Below are positions 1 through 7,875 of a stretch of 19,018 bases of DNA, in pieces; positions within the stretch are counted from its first letter, which is position 1, and each line of letters begins with the position of its first letter. The notes below the pieces were generated by a model. It made no database searches, was not told the DNA's origin, and saw nothing but the letters and a program-made list of their open reading frames with translations. Position numbers and translations under genes: made by a program. The stretch spans positions 1 to 19,018 of the forward strand of contig CAJWBY010000085.1 in the NCBI GenBank assembly GCA_913020705.1. The letters are read 5' to 3'. The DNA comes from an uncultured Colwellia sp. Lineage in GTDB: Bacteria > Pseudomonadota > Gammaproteobacteria > Enterobacterales > Alteromonadaceae.

Positions 1-12
1 ACGTGTTGTCAT
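1..12 (-). CDS. Possible 5' end of a gene running off the left edge
   Basis: On the minus strand a GGAG motif (plus-strand positions 20-23) lies seven bases before an ATG at 12-10, which then reads Met-Thr-Thr-Arg to the window edge. A second in-frame ATG lies at 18-16, but it is too close to the GGAG. Only four codons are visible, so the product cannot be named. This is a start signal only, not a confirmed gene. Confidence 0.2.
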
Positions 13-59
13 TTTCATTCTCCGGTTAAGTTCATTATTCCTTAACTGGGGTAGTCGAA

Positions 60-311
60 TCAATTAAACCACGTCACACCTATTAGGATCTCAAATACTA
101 AGCTAACGATTAAAGACACTATTGCGACACTTCCATGCACTTCTAAGTTAATTACAGCCTCTTTAACTGAAAATGGTAATAGGTAGTGCGCTAGGGAATA
201 TATTCGTATTAAAAGCTCTTTAAAGTTCTTACCTAAAGGATTTATCACCCGAGAAATAACTATTGAGCTAAAGTCTTCAATTTTAGCAATCAATACAATG
301 ACTACTTTCAA
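60..311 (-). CDS. Doubtful small hypothetical membrane protein
   Basis: This 83-residue open frame has a hydrophobic C-terminal stretch (about residues 61-80) that could span the membrane. I recognise no family. The frame contains no ATG; its only usable start is a TTG at 311-309 with no convincing Shine-Dalgarno sequence. The upstream frame closes at a stop around 330. It lies downstream of, and on the same strand as, the FGE-like gene, across a repeat-rich gap. It may be a real small protein, a remnant, or chance. Confidence 0.25.
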   Translation of the reverse strand: MKVVIVLIAKIEDFSSIVISRVINPLGKNFKELLIRIYSLAHYLLPFSVKEAVINLEVHGSVAIVSLIVSLVFEILIGVTWFN

Positions 312-409
312 TAAATACTTTACTGCACTTTATCGATGGATACTTGCCAGTGATGCCTTGATAACTGTAAATATTTTCGTGGATTCGAAAGTTATCGAGG
401 AGAAAAATA

Positions 410-447
410 TAACTGAAGGACGCAAATCTTATACGCCAATTCAGTTA
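410..447. repeat. 8-bp perfect inverted repeat
   Basis: TAACTGAA at 410-417 and TTCAGTTA at 440-447 are exact reverse complements around a 22-base spacer. The ends do not fit the attC core consensus (GTTRRRY on one side, RYYYAAC on the other), so an integron cassette site is not supported. The function is unknown. Confidence 0.5.
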
Positions 448-449
448 AA

Positions 450-459
450 GGGGGGGGGG
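450..459. repeat. G10 homopolymer tract
   Basis: Ten consecutive G stand in otherwise AT-rich intergenic DNA, 20 bases beyond the stop codon of the FGE-like gene. CAGTTAA (442-448) and TTAACTG (465-471) flank it as inverted copies. Such tracts can vary in length by slippage, or can be sequencing artefacts. It is not in a coding frame and not at an evident promoter, so phase variation is not shown. Confidence 0.6.
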
Positions 460-479
460 ACTAGTTAACTGTCAAATAT

Positions 480-2138
480 CTAAATCTCTGTTAACTCTAA
501 CCAGTTTAATTTCCAATTCTTATCAAGTGACTTTATGACTAACGAGAACTTTCCTTTTTTAAGATTGAACGTTCCACCTTGTTGAGTTTCCCATTCATTG
601 TAACCTCCTGTTTTAATAACTTTTTCGATGAGTACTTCTTTATCATCAATCAAAACCCTAAAGCCTTTTGTATCTCTCGGAGAGGCAACACGGTAACTAA
701 GGGTATATTTCCCTGATTTTTGTACTTCTATTTCATAAGTTATTTCTGCGGTTTCTGATATTCCACCAAATCCAGTTAGGTTATATTTACCATCAATATC
801 AGAAGTTCTCGTTACGCTTGTTCCATTTATTTTAACGGCGCCCTCAGCTTCTATTCTTCCTGGTACTATACCTACTGGTGCTTTCGTCGTGACCAAATCA
901 CTATAATCACTTTGTTGATGTTGTCTAACTGCTACAACAGTATATTCATATCTAAGGCCCTCAACATTTGCATCTTTAAACGTTGTTTCTACTAAATTAG
1001 ATGCCATTAGTTTAAAAGAACCACCAATACCTGCATTTCGATAAATACGATAACTTTCAATCCCTTCTTGTAGACTTTTATCCCACGTTAATATCGCTAA
1101 ACCATTTGCTTGATTTAATGTTAAGTTAGTGACTTTGTCTGGATAAGGAAGTACAGCATCACGTCTTTTTTGTTCATTTATTTGGGCTATTTTTAATTCT
1201 TTTGAGAATGATTCTGTATTACTTGATATTGAAGAGGCTTTACCATCAAGCGCTACTCGAAAACCTTCTACGCCGCCGACAAATTCTTCTCCCATTACCC
1301 CTCTTTGGCTAGTTGAAAAGGTATTCCAATGCCAACTTCCTCCTCTACTTACGCGGAATTCACATACGTCGTCAATAAGTGCTTCACCATTATTAAGTGC
1401 ATTCTTATAGCTATTTTGATAGCAATCGGCAATAAACTCAACGACATTACTTACCATGTCATGTAAACCAAATGAATTCGCTTTATACATACCGACAATA
1501 CTTGAGTAAGCTGAGTGATCAACACAATTAGACTTCCCATTAAAAAAATTCACATAACTGGTGTTAGTATCGCGCTGTAATATATTTTCGCCGGTTAAAT
1601 CTGCTGTATTTTCATAATCACATACCATGGTTTGTTCTGGATCGTCACCAAAATAAAATTTGGTTTGTGTACCTGCTTTTGCTGCGTATTCCCATTCTGA
1701 TTCGCTCGGTAATCGATAGGGGTTTCCTGTTTCTTTTGCAAGCCAATGCGTGTAGGCGTTGGCCGCTTTCCAACCGATACAATTTACCGGCTGAAAATCA
1801 CTTGTTGTTAATGAATTATTGTCCCAGCTGCCTGCAGTTGCGCCATAATTAAACCAACCATTAAGTTGGTGAATACACTGTGATGGCATTTCATATTCAG
1901 TTGCTTCTACAAATTGCCGAAATTCTTTTACCGTAATTTCATACTTCCCTAAACTAAACGCTGAAATTTTTACATTATGAATAGGTTGACTGTCTTTCTC
2001 GCTGATGTCTCCCATAGCAAAACTGCCTGCAGGTATCATAACCATAATAGGCTCTATGGGTTTTATGGGTTCTTCAGCATAAAGCTGATAGCTAGTGGTT
2101 GTGAAACAAAGTGTGAGTAAGAGTTTATTTAATTTCAT
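480..2138 (-). CDS. Secreted FGE-like (SUMF1-fold) protein with FnIII and carbohydrate-binding-like domains
   Basis: This 552-residue protein starts with a signal peptide (residues 1-21, ending around LYA). Residues about 30-298 match the formylglycine-generating-enzyme/sulfatase-modifying fold, with hallmarks YRLPSESEWEYAAKAG (141-156), a NVVEF variant of NVWEW (231-235), RGGSW (265-269) and EGFR (291-294). Residues about 332-418 look like a fibronectin type III domain. Residues about 427-552 resemble a CBM6/CBM35-type beta-sandwich (starting GRIEAEGA). In true FGEs two catalytic cysteines follow the RGGSF motif; here the segment reads HWNTFSTSQRG and has none, so sulfatase activation is unlikely. 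A structural or sugar-binding role at the surface is an inference. I chose the ATG at 2138 over one nine codons upstream because AAGGAAG lies just before it and the signal peptide then begins at residue 1. It is probably monocistronic: a terminator hairpin lies upstream. Confidence 0.85.
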   Translation of the reverse strand: MKLNKLLLTLCFTTTSYQLYAEEPIKPIEPIMVMIPAGSFAMGDISEKDSQPIHNVKISAFSLGKYEITVKEFRQFVEATEYEMPSQCIHQLNGWFNYGATAGSWDNNSLTTSDFQPVNCIGWKAANAYTHWLAKETGNPYRLPSESEWEYAAKAGTQTKFYFGDDPEQTMVCDYENTADLTGENILQRDTNTSYVNFFNGKSNCVDHSAYSSIVGMYKANSFGLHDMVSNVVEFIADCYQNSYKNALNNGEALIDDVCEFRVSRGGSWHWNTFSTSQRGVMGEEFVGGVEGFRVALDGKASSISSNTESFSKELKIAQINEQKRRDAVLPYPDKVTNLTLNQANGLAILTWDKSLQEGIESYRIYRNAGIGGSFKLMASNLVETTFKDANVEGLRYEYTVVAVRQHQQSDYSDLVTTKAPVGIVPGRIEAEGAVKINGTSVTRTSDIDGKYNLTGFGGISETAEITYEIEVQKSGKYTLSYRVASPRDTKGFRVLIDDKEVLIEKVIKTGGYNEWETQQGGTFNLKKGKFSLVIKSLDKNWKLNWLELTEI

Positions 2139-2290
2139 TTGAGCTTCCTTTTGTAAAGGCGTCAATAATGAGCAGTAGACGATTTAAAGTCTTATTAAAA
2201 AACTAGGATGTACAAAAATAGAAAAATTATAGAAAAAAACTGTGGGTTAACTCGATGTAGTTGTTATGTTTATTTTTTTATGGGGTAAGT

Positions 2291-2336
2291 TGAATAAAAA
2301 ACGGAGTATGATTGGCATCAGTCCGTTTTTTATTCA
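2291..2336 (-). terminator. 15-bp hairpin terminator after the DUF885 gene
   Basis: TGAATAAAAAACGGA (2291-2305) and TCCGTTTTTTATTCA (2322-2336) are perfect reverse complements around a 16-base loop. The T run sits inside the 3' arm in either direction. It lies 12 bases past the stop of the DUF885 gene and upstream of the FGE-like gene, so it should separate the two transcription units. Confidence 0.8.
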
Positions 2337-2348
2337 TTTGTGTTTTAT

Positions 2349-4172
2349 TTACATATTTTTATCAGCAATATATTGGTCAACTAAACGAGTTAATATGTCT
2401 AAAGGAACCGCGCCATTTTTCAAAATTACGTCGTGAAAATCTCTTAAATCAAATTTATCACCTAAGCTAGATTTAGCTTTGTCACGCAACTCTAAAATTT
2501 TCATCATACCTACTTTATAAGATGTAGCTTGTCCTGGCATAACGATATAACGTTCTATTTCTGAAACAACATCACTTTGAGCCATACCTGTATTGGCTAC
2601 CATATAATCAATCGCTTCTTGTCGAGTCCAGCGTTTATGATGAATACCAGTATCAACAACTAAACGAACTGCACGAAATAACTCTGCTTGTAATCTACCG
2701 ATGTTATCAAAAGGGTCATCTTGAAAGCCTAAATCCCAAGCTAAACGTTCTGTATATAATGCCCAACCTTCTGTATAAGCAGTAAAAGGAGACATTCTGC
2801 GAAACAGAGGCATTCCTTCTAATTCCATTGCAATGGCAATTTGAAAATGGTGGCCAGGAATACCTTCATGATAAGCAAGAGTTCTCATACTATATTTAGG
2901 TGTTGCTTTAATATCGTATAAGTTGGCAAAAAACATACCCGCTCTACTGCCATCAATTGATGGTTGCTGATAATAAGCTCCCGGTGCTGTTTTTTCCTTA
3001 AACTCAGGTATTCGACGTACCTTCATACTTGCTTTAGGGCGAATACGAAAAGCTGAGTCTAAGCCAACATTTATCTCATCAAGTATGGTTTGATAATCGA
3101 TTAGGATTTGGTCGCGACCTTCTTTTGTATCAGGATAATAGAACTTCTCTTCAGCGGCTAGGCTTTCAATTGCTGATGTGAATCCTTGGCTTACGTCATA
3201 GTTTTCGTTTTGCAAAATAGCCATTATTTCTAACTGAATACGATCAACTTCCTTTAGCCCAATATCATGAATATAGTCAGCACTGTAATCTGTCGTCGTG
3301 AAAAACTTGAGCGCTTGTGCATAAACTATATCGCCATCTGGTAATTTCCAAATACCGTCATCATTTGTGGCTTTATCAGCAACTCTCTCAAAGTAATTGA
3401 TGAATAATTGATAAGCTGGATGCACTGATGAAATAATTTCTTCTTTAGCTAAACTTAATAGTCTGGTTTGGTCATCGGTAGAAATACCTTCAGCGTCAGT
3501 TAACTTTTTTTGCAATGAAGAATAAAGTATGTTTTCTTCAACAGGTTTGCTTACAAACTCTTTCATTTCTTCAAGTACACGATCGATTACAAAACGTGGA
3601 GGAATAATTCCCTTTTGCTCACGTAATTTTAAACCTTCAAGGTTTTGCTCAAATTTAACTTTTACTTTGTGAAGGCGAGAAATATAATTTTCTGCATCTT
3701 CAACAGAATTTACCTGATGTTGGGCATCCATAAAACTAGGGTAACCATTTTGAATACCAAATAACTGGTTCACTGGGTAGTTATGATAACGGTATGGTTC
3801 AGAGGCTGAAACAACATCTAATAAATACATAGCTATTTCTTTTGATAACAACTCTGATTCGTCTAAATCACTATCCTTATAAGATTGTAGTGTTTGTTTT
3901 ATGGTTTTCATTTGGGCAAAAAGTGCATCAGTTTTTTCTGGGCGGTCATCATCGAGCTCAGCGTTATGGCCAGTAATGCCTACAGATTCTAAAAAACCTA
4001 ATGACGTTAGGGTCTCTGGACTTTCAAATGCTTGTTTTAGCATAGTTCTATCCATAAATGCTCGTAGCATAAATGGTTTGTCGGCATACCATTCGTGTGA
4101 AGCGAATGAGCCACCTAGTATTATTACGGCCAGTAAGGATAGGCCGATCCATTTAAAAATTGATTTAATCAT
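2349..4172 (-). CDS. DUF885 family metallopeptidase-like protein
   Basis: This 607-residue protein belongs to the DUF885 (COG4805) family, whose members resemble zinc metallopeptidases; the exact substrate is generally undefined. A hydrophobic segment at residues 8-23 is a signal peptide or membrane anchor, placing the rest in the periplasm. The family signature HEGIPGHHFQ is at residues 435-444 (H435, E436, H441). AYTEGWALY follows at about 465-473, with E468 the likely third metal ligand or catalytic acid, and the conserved YIVMPGQATSY motif lies near residue 542. Length and motifs look complete. The ATG at 4172 follows AAGGAAA at good spacing. A terminator follows the gene, and the next gene upstream on the same strand encodes another peptidase, which suggests a shared role in using external peptides (inference). 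Confidence 0.9.
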   Translation of the reverse strand: MIKSIFKWIGLSLLAVIILGGSFASHEWYADKPFMLRAFMDRTMLKQAFESPETLTSLGFLESVGITGHNAELDDDRPEKTDALFAQMKTIKQTLQSYKDSDLDESELLSKEIAMYLLDVVSASEPYRYHNYPVNQLFGIQNGYPSFMDAQHQVNSVEDAENYISRLHKVKVKFEQNLEGLKLREQKGIIPPRFVIDRVLEEMKEFVSKPVEENILYSSLQKKLTDAEGISTDDQTRLLSLAKEEIISSVHPAYQLFINYFERVADKATNDDGIWKLPDGDIVYAQALKFFTTTDYSADYIHDIGLKEVDRIQLEIMAILQNENYDVSQGFTSAIESLAAEEKFYYPDTKEGRDQILIDYQTILDEINVGLDSAFRIRPKASMKVRRIPEFKEKTAPGAYYQQPSIDGSRAGMFFANLYDIKATPKYSMRTLAYHEGIPGHHFQIAIAMELEGMPLFRRMSPFTAYTEGWALYTERLAWDLGFQDDPFDNIGRLQAELFRAVRLVVDTGIHHKRWTRQEAIDYMVANTGMAQSDVVSEIERYIVMPGQATSYKVGMMKILELRDKAKSSLGDKFDLRDFHDVILKNGAVPLDILTRLVDQYIADKNM

Positions 4173-4438
4173 TTAATTTCCTTAATTATTATTGTTATAT
4201 GAATTATTTATATTAATAGTCAATAGTGTGGCACATCTAAAAGAATAATATAAAACTTATAATGAGTAAAAATAAGAGTCCCAAAGTATTTTTATTTAAC
4301 TATGCCCGTTGTGATTATTACAAGAAATAATAGTAAGTCGCTTCATCCATTTCTAAAATATTAAAATTTATATATATGAATTAAGTGGCCACAGTTTATT
4401 ATGATGGCCACTTAAAACGGCTTCTCTATTAATAAGTA
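4173..4438. other. Intergenic gap between two peptidase genes
   Basis: No gene is seen here. The left part should contain the minus-strand promoter and leader of the DUF885 gene, but I could not single out a convincing -35/-10 pair in this very AT-rich DNA. The right part carries the hairpin at 4381-4415 that follows the prolyl-oligopeptidase gene. Confidence 0.6.
4381..4415 (-). terminator. 11-bp hairpin after the prolyl oligopeptidase gene
   Basis: TTAAGTGGCCA (4381-4391) and TGGCCACTTAA (4405-4415) pair perfectly around a 13-base loop. On the minus strand the 3' arm is followed by TTCATATA, only a weak T tract. Position just after the stop at 4439 supports a terminator or a 3'-end-stabilising hairpin. 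Confidence 0.65.
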
Positions 4439-6619
4439 TTAGTTACTTGAAAGTTTCTGCATCAAATAAGTATGCTGTAGGGCGATACGTTTCGCTGTTT
4501 CTTTGAGATTAGCTGCTGCTGAATGTCCACCATCGATGTTTTCATAATATAAAAACTTATGTCCTTGATCTTCCATTCGCTTAGCTACTTTTCGTGCATG
4601 TCCGGGATGAACCCTGTCATCTTTAGTAGACGTTATAAAGAAAACTTCAGGATACTCTACGTCAGGATCAATATTGTGATAAGGAGAAATACTGCGCAAG
4701 AACTTTCCTTCAATGTCATTTTCAGGGTTACCATATTCGCCCATCCATGATGCACCAGCTAACAGAGTATGGTAACGCATCATATCGAGCAAGGGAACAG
4801 CACATATAACAGCATTGAATAAGTCTGGTCTTTGAGTAAACATAACACCCATTAGCAATCCACCATTAGATCCTCCTTCAATTCCTAAATGTTTAGGGGA
4901 TGTAATACTTTTAGCGACTAAGTCTTCAGCGACAGCTATAAAATCATCATAAATACGTTGTCTTTGCGTTTTTAATCCTGCTTGATGCCATTTAGGCCCG
5001 TACTCTCCTCCACCACGAATATTAGCTAGAACATAGACACCGCCTCTTTCTAACCACAACTTTCCTCGTGTTGCTGAATAACTTGGGTTCAATGAAACTT
5101 CAAATCCACCATAGCCATAAAGTAGGGTAGGGTTTTTGCCATTCATTTCTGTGTTTTTACCACGAACTACAAAATAGGGGACTTGAGTACCGTCAGTTGA
5201 TGTAACAAAAAATTGTTCGCTCACCATATTATCTGCATCAAACCAGCTAGGTAAAGATTTTGCTTTAGCTTTTTCACCTGTAGCTGTGTTGTAGGTATAT
5301 AAAGTGTCAGGATTAAGGAAACTCTCTGCTGAAATAAAGGCGACTTCTTCCTTATTATTAGTACTTCCTATAGAGACTGAACCATTAGACGGGAATGCTA
5401 ATTTTTTAGATACCCAAATATGGCCATCCCAATCAAATTCATAAGCAGAACCAGTCACATCACGATAAATACTCATGAGTATTTTAGATTTAGTTATACC
5501 AAAGTTACCAATTGAAGATTTTTCATCAGGGCTAAAAACAAGATTTACATGGTCAATTTTGCCATCTTTCATAAAGTTAGCAATGTTAAAACTGACTAAA
5601 TCACCTAAATTAAATCCACGCCAATTTTCATTTAATTTAAGTAACATTTGCCCTTTAAATTCACCACTGAGACTTGATTTTTCTGGCACAGGCAGTTTTA
5701 TTTTTTCTCTAATACTCCCATCGTTATTACGTGGGAACCAATAATATTCTGTATTATAAAATGTAATAGCACGCGTAGTCATAATTTCACGACGACCATC
5801 ACTTAATTCTGTAACGCCACCCCAATATCCAACATCGGCTTGTTCGCCTCGATCTATTTCAACAGCACTCGATAATGGAGTACCTCTTTTCCAAACTTTT
5901 GATACCATAGGGTAACCAGAGTCAGTCATGGTGTTTTGCCCAAAATCAACCCCGATAATCGTTGTGTTTTTGTCGATCCAAGCCATACTCCCTTTACTTT
6001 CTTGTGTTACAAAGCCGTCTTGTACGAAGGACTTGGTTTTTGTATTAAATTCTCGATTAACTACCGCATCTTTACCGCCATCGGATAAGCTCACAATACA
6101 AAGCTCATAATCAGGCGATAAACAATTATTACCTTTGTAAACCCAATTTTTATTTTCAGTTTTGGATAGCGCATCAAAATCTAAAACAGTTTCCCAAACA
6201 GGAGCGTCTGATAGGTAACTAGATAAACTAGATTTTCTCCACACACCTCTTTCATGCTGTTCATCTTGCCAAAAATTATGGACTTCACCACCTCTGAATG
6301 AAACGTATGGGATTTTATCTTTGCTATTTACTATTTCCAGTACTTCATTATTCATCTGCGTAAATAGAGGATCGTCCATTAAGCGTTCTAACGTTTGGGT
6401 ATTCCAGTTTTTTACTTCGCTTAACGCCTTTTCGCCTAGAACTTCTTCAAGATAGAGATGATCTTCGTCAGTTTGTCCTAGAGTGTTGTATGCGATGGTT
6501 TTATCAACATTCATTACAGGAGCCTTATTTTTCATAGATTCGTTGTTGTTTTGGCAAGCAGCTAAAGACAGAGCTGCGCATAATAATAGTGTCTTTTTTG
6601 GATGGTTAAATGCAAACAT
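4439..6619 (-). CDS. Prolyl oligopeptidase family (S9A) lipoprotein
   Basis: A 726-residue serine peptidase of the prolyl oligopeptidase family, expected to cut short proline-containing or related peptides. The N terminus is a lipoprotein signal (lipobox LSLAAC, Cys at residue 22), so the enzyme is likely membrane-anchored and periplasmic or at the cell surface. Residues about 35-110 carry the typical N-terminal motif (LYLEEVLGEKALSEVKNWN). A beta-propeller occupies about 110-470 and the alpha/beta-hydrolase domain about 475-726. The triad is visible: Ser584 in GGSNGG, an Asp in TKDDRVHP (667-668) and His699 in DGGHSAA. The length fits the family. I chose the ATG at 6619, preceded by GAGGGA, over an ATG 22 codons upstream because it places the signal sequence at the N terminus. 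It lies beside another peptidase gene, but each has its own hairpin. Confidence 0.92.
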   Translation of the reverse strand: MFAFNHPKKTLLLCAALSLAACQNNNESMKNKAPVMNVDKTIAYNTLGQTDEDHLYLEEVLGEKALSEVKNWNTQTLERLMDDPLFTQMNNEVLEIVNSKDKIPYVSFRGGEVHNFWQDEQHERGVWRKSSLSSYLSDAPVWETVLDFDALSKTENKNWVYKGNNCLSPDYELCIVSLSDGGKDAVVNREFNTKTKSFVQDGFVTQESKGSMAWIDKNTTIIGVDFGQNTMTDSGYPMVSKVWKRGTPLSSAVEIDRGEQADVGYWGGVTELSDGRREIMTTRAITFYNTEYYWFPRNNDGSIREKIKLPVPEKSSLSGEFKGQMLLKLNENWRGFNLGDLVSFNIANFMKDGKIDHVNLVFSPDEKSSIGNFGITKSKILMSIYRDVTGSAYEFDWDGHIWVSKKLAFPSNGSVSIGSTNNKEEVAFISAESFLNPDTLYTYNTATGEKAKAKSLPSWFDADNMVSEQFFVTSTDGTQVPYFVVRGKNTEMNGKNPTLLYGYGGFEVSLNPSYSATRGKLWLERGGVYVLANIRGGGEYGPKWHQAGLKTQRQRIYDDFIAVAEDLVAKSITSPKHLGIEGGSNGGLLMGVMFTQRPDLFNAVICAVPLLDMMRYHTLLAGASWMGEYGNPENDIEGKFLRSISPYHNIDPDVEYPEVFFITSTKDDRVHPGHARKVAKRMEDQGHKFLYYENIDGGHSAAANLKETAKRIALQHTYLMQKLSSN

Positions 6620-6888
6620 GGTTCCCTCAGTGTGAGCGTTTGTTAAATTTTTATTAATATAATCAGAGATTATGAATACATGCAAGTATCTAAAAATATT
6701 AAGTTATTTTAGGTGGGATATTAAGGATTACTTAGTTCTTTATCTAAGATAATAACAAAAGTTATAAGTTTACTCTGTGAGTTGGAACGCTATATGCTGC
6801 AAGGTTTGGGTTAAGATTGCGATATGAATTTTTTATAAAAGTGCTCAATAGTTTGAACACTTTTATAATTATAATAATAGGATAGGTT
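6620..6888. other. Intergenic gap upstream of the prolyl oligopeptidase gene
   Basis: No gene is seen here. It should hold the minus-strand promoter for the peptidase gene (left part) and it contains the hairpin at 6833-6868 that follows the ComFB-domain gene. No clear operator was recognised. Confidence 0.5.
6833..6868 (-). terminator. Long hairpin terminator after the ComFB-domain gene
   Basis: TTATAAAAGTG (6833-6843) pairs with CACTTTTATAA (6858-6868). After one C/A mismatch, TCAA (6845-6848) pairs with TTGA (6853-6856), closing a four-base loop. It lies 20 bases past the stop codon at 6889 on the minus strand. The T-rich 3' arm fits intrinsic termination. Confidence 0.7.
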
Positions 6889-7152
6889 TTAAGCCTCGTG
6901 AGCTTTCATAAACTCGATGGCTTTACTAATGGCAACTTTTACATTACTTTCCATTTCAAACCGTTCAGAAGCAGGTAAATAAAATGACATGTCAACTTCA
7001 TGCCTAATATAACGAGTTGGCAATTGATTTAAAACAACACAAGTTAAATCAGCAATAAAATCAACATCGTATTTGTCTTCTAATTTTAATGCTGCAAAGT
7101 GTTGCACGACTAATTTTTCATAATAATTATGAATGTCATCAGATATTCTCAT
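6889..7152 (-). CDS. ComFB-domain protein
   Basis: An 87-residue protein resembling the late competence development protein ComFB domain. The signature is DVDFIADLTCVVLNQLPTRYIRHEVDM (roughly residues 29-55), in which the family typically shows a D.(A)LALN.LPPRYV-type core. Many ComFB proteins carry a Cys pair before this core; here only one Cys (residue 38) is present, inside the core helix, so metal binding is not expected. The role is not established; in Gram-positive bacteria ComFB lies in a competence operon, whereas in proteobacteria short ComFB proteins stand alone. I chose the ATG at 7152 over a TTG five codons upstream because AGAGGA precedes it at six bases. It lies downstream of priC on the same strand, about 95 bases apart, and is followed by a hairpin. 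Confidence 0.75.
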   Translation of the reverse strand: MRISDDIHNYYEKLVVQHFAALKLEDKYDVDFIADLTCVVLNQLPTRYIRHEVDMSFYLPASERFEMESNVKVAISKAIEFMKAHEA

Positions 7153-7246
7153 TCCAATCCTCTTCAATTTACAATTAGTTAAATTTATTTGGTTCTCATA
7201 TAAGATTAATGCCAGATGAAGTAAAAAGCGAGTTATTTAACTGATA

Positions 7247-7852
7247 TTATCTAGGTTTTTCGGCAACTTCAATTTGACGTTCGATTCTCGAAATAGCTTG
7301 ACGGCAACGACCTAAACGTTGATGAAGAGCAAGAACTTCCTCGGATAATGTCTTAGCTTTGCTTGGCGATGCGCTTTTTCGGAGTAATTCTCGTTCATGG
7401 AGCATTGCAAGCAGCCTTCTTTCAAACTCATGATGTTCAGACAATTGTTGATATAGTGCTTGGCTAGACTTAAAAAGTTGTTTAGCTGCTTTTTTATAAC
7501 GACGGGCGTTAATTGCTGTTAAACGATATTGGGCTTCTTGATGTATACCTTTGTTTGATCTTATTGCATTAAGTATGGCTGAAATTTGTTGCTCTATAGA
7601 TTGTAATCTATTGTGAGATAATTCTTTTCTTCCATTGATAAGCAACCTTGATAATTCTTTTGTTTTTCCACGTACTTCGTCTACATACGGTTGTAATCTG
7701 TCACTATTCGTAGAAAAGAGTGCTTCTGAAAAGATGTCTTTATCTTTGAGTAAATAGTGAGATTTTGTGTGTTGGTTCTCAGCATCTATAATTTTAGCTT
7801 GTTCAGTTAGATCATCTAAAACTGCAGTGATTCTATCGAGTGGCAATTGCAT
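7247..7852 (-). CDS. priC: Primosomal replication protein N'' (PriC)
   Basis: PriC helps reload the replicative helicase at stalled forks in a PriA-independent or PriA-assisted restart route, working with SSB and DnaB in the cytoplasm. The 201-residue length suits the family. The protein is largely helical, with coiled-coil-like stretches at about 60-120 and 155-195, and carries the family hallmark LYQQLSEHHEFERRLLAML (around residues 132-150). Many basic residues in the C-terminal half (RRYKKAAKQ and onward) fit DNA and SSB binding. The Shine-Dalgarno sequence is weak. In Escherichia coli priC lies next to apt-dnaX-ybaB-recR; here the same genes sit in this window but are separated by a TonB operon on the opposite strand. 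The gene starts 23 bases after the permease gene, so the two may be co-transcribed. Confidence 0.9.
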   Translation of the reverse strand: MQLPLDRITAVLDDLTEQAKIIDAENQHTKSHYLLKDKDIFSEALFSTNSDRLQPYVDEVRGKTKELSRLLINGRKELSHNRLQSIEQQISAILNAIRSNKGIHQEAQYRLTAINARRYKKAAKQLFKSSQALYQQLSEHHEFERRLLAMLHERELLRKSASPSKAKTLSEEVLALHQRLGRCRQAISRIERQIEVAEKPR

Positions 7853-7875
7853 AAGTTACAACTTTTTAAACATTA

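Larger units (their letters stand above)
312..479. other. Non-coding gap with inverted repeats and a G run
   Basis: No credible gene is seen here. The stretch holds TAACTGAA (410-417) paired with TTCAGTTA (440-447), a run of ten G at 450-459, and TTAACTG at 465-471 that mirrors CAGTTAA at 442-448. It follows the stop codon of the minus-strand FGE-like gene, so part of it may form its 3' untranslated region. Neither repeat pair is followed by a clean T tract, so I do not call a terminator. Confidence 0.6.

Noticed and set aside
20..51. Hairpin hiding the Shine-Dalgarno sequence of the left-edge gene
   Set aside because: The pairing relies on G-T pairs that exist only on the plus strand; on the minus-strand transcript they become C-A mismatches.
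410..447. Possible integron attC site
   Set aside because: The stem is perfect, but the ends do not fit RYYYAAC/GTTRRRY core sites, and no cassette array or integrase is present.
1667..1852. Plus-strand reading frame of about 60 codons inside the FGE-like gene
   Set aside because: It is antisense to a well-supported gene, with no start signal and no recognisable product.
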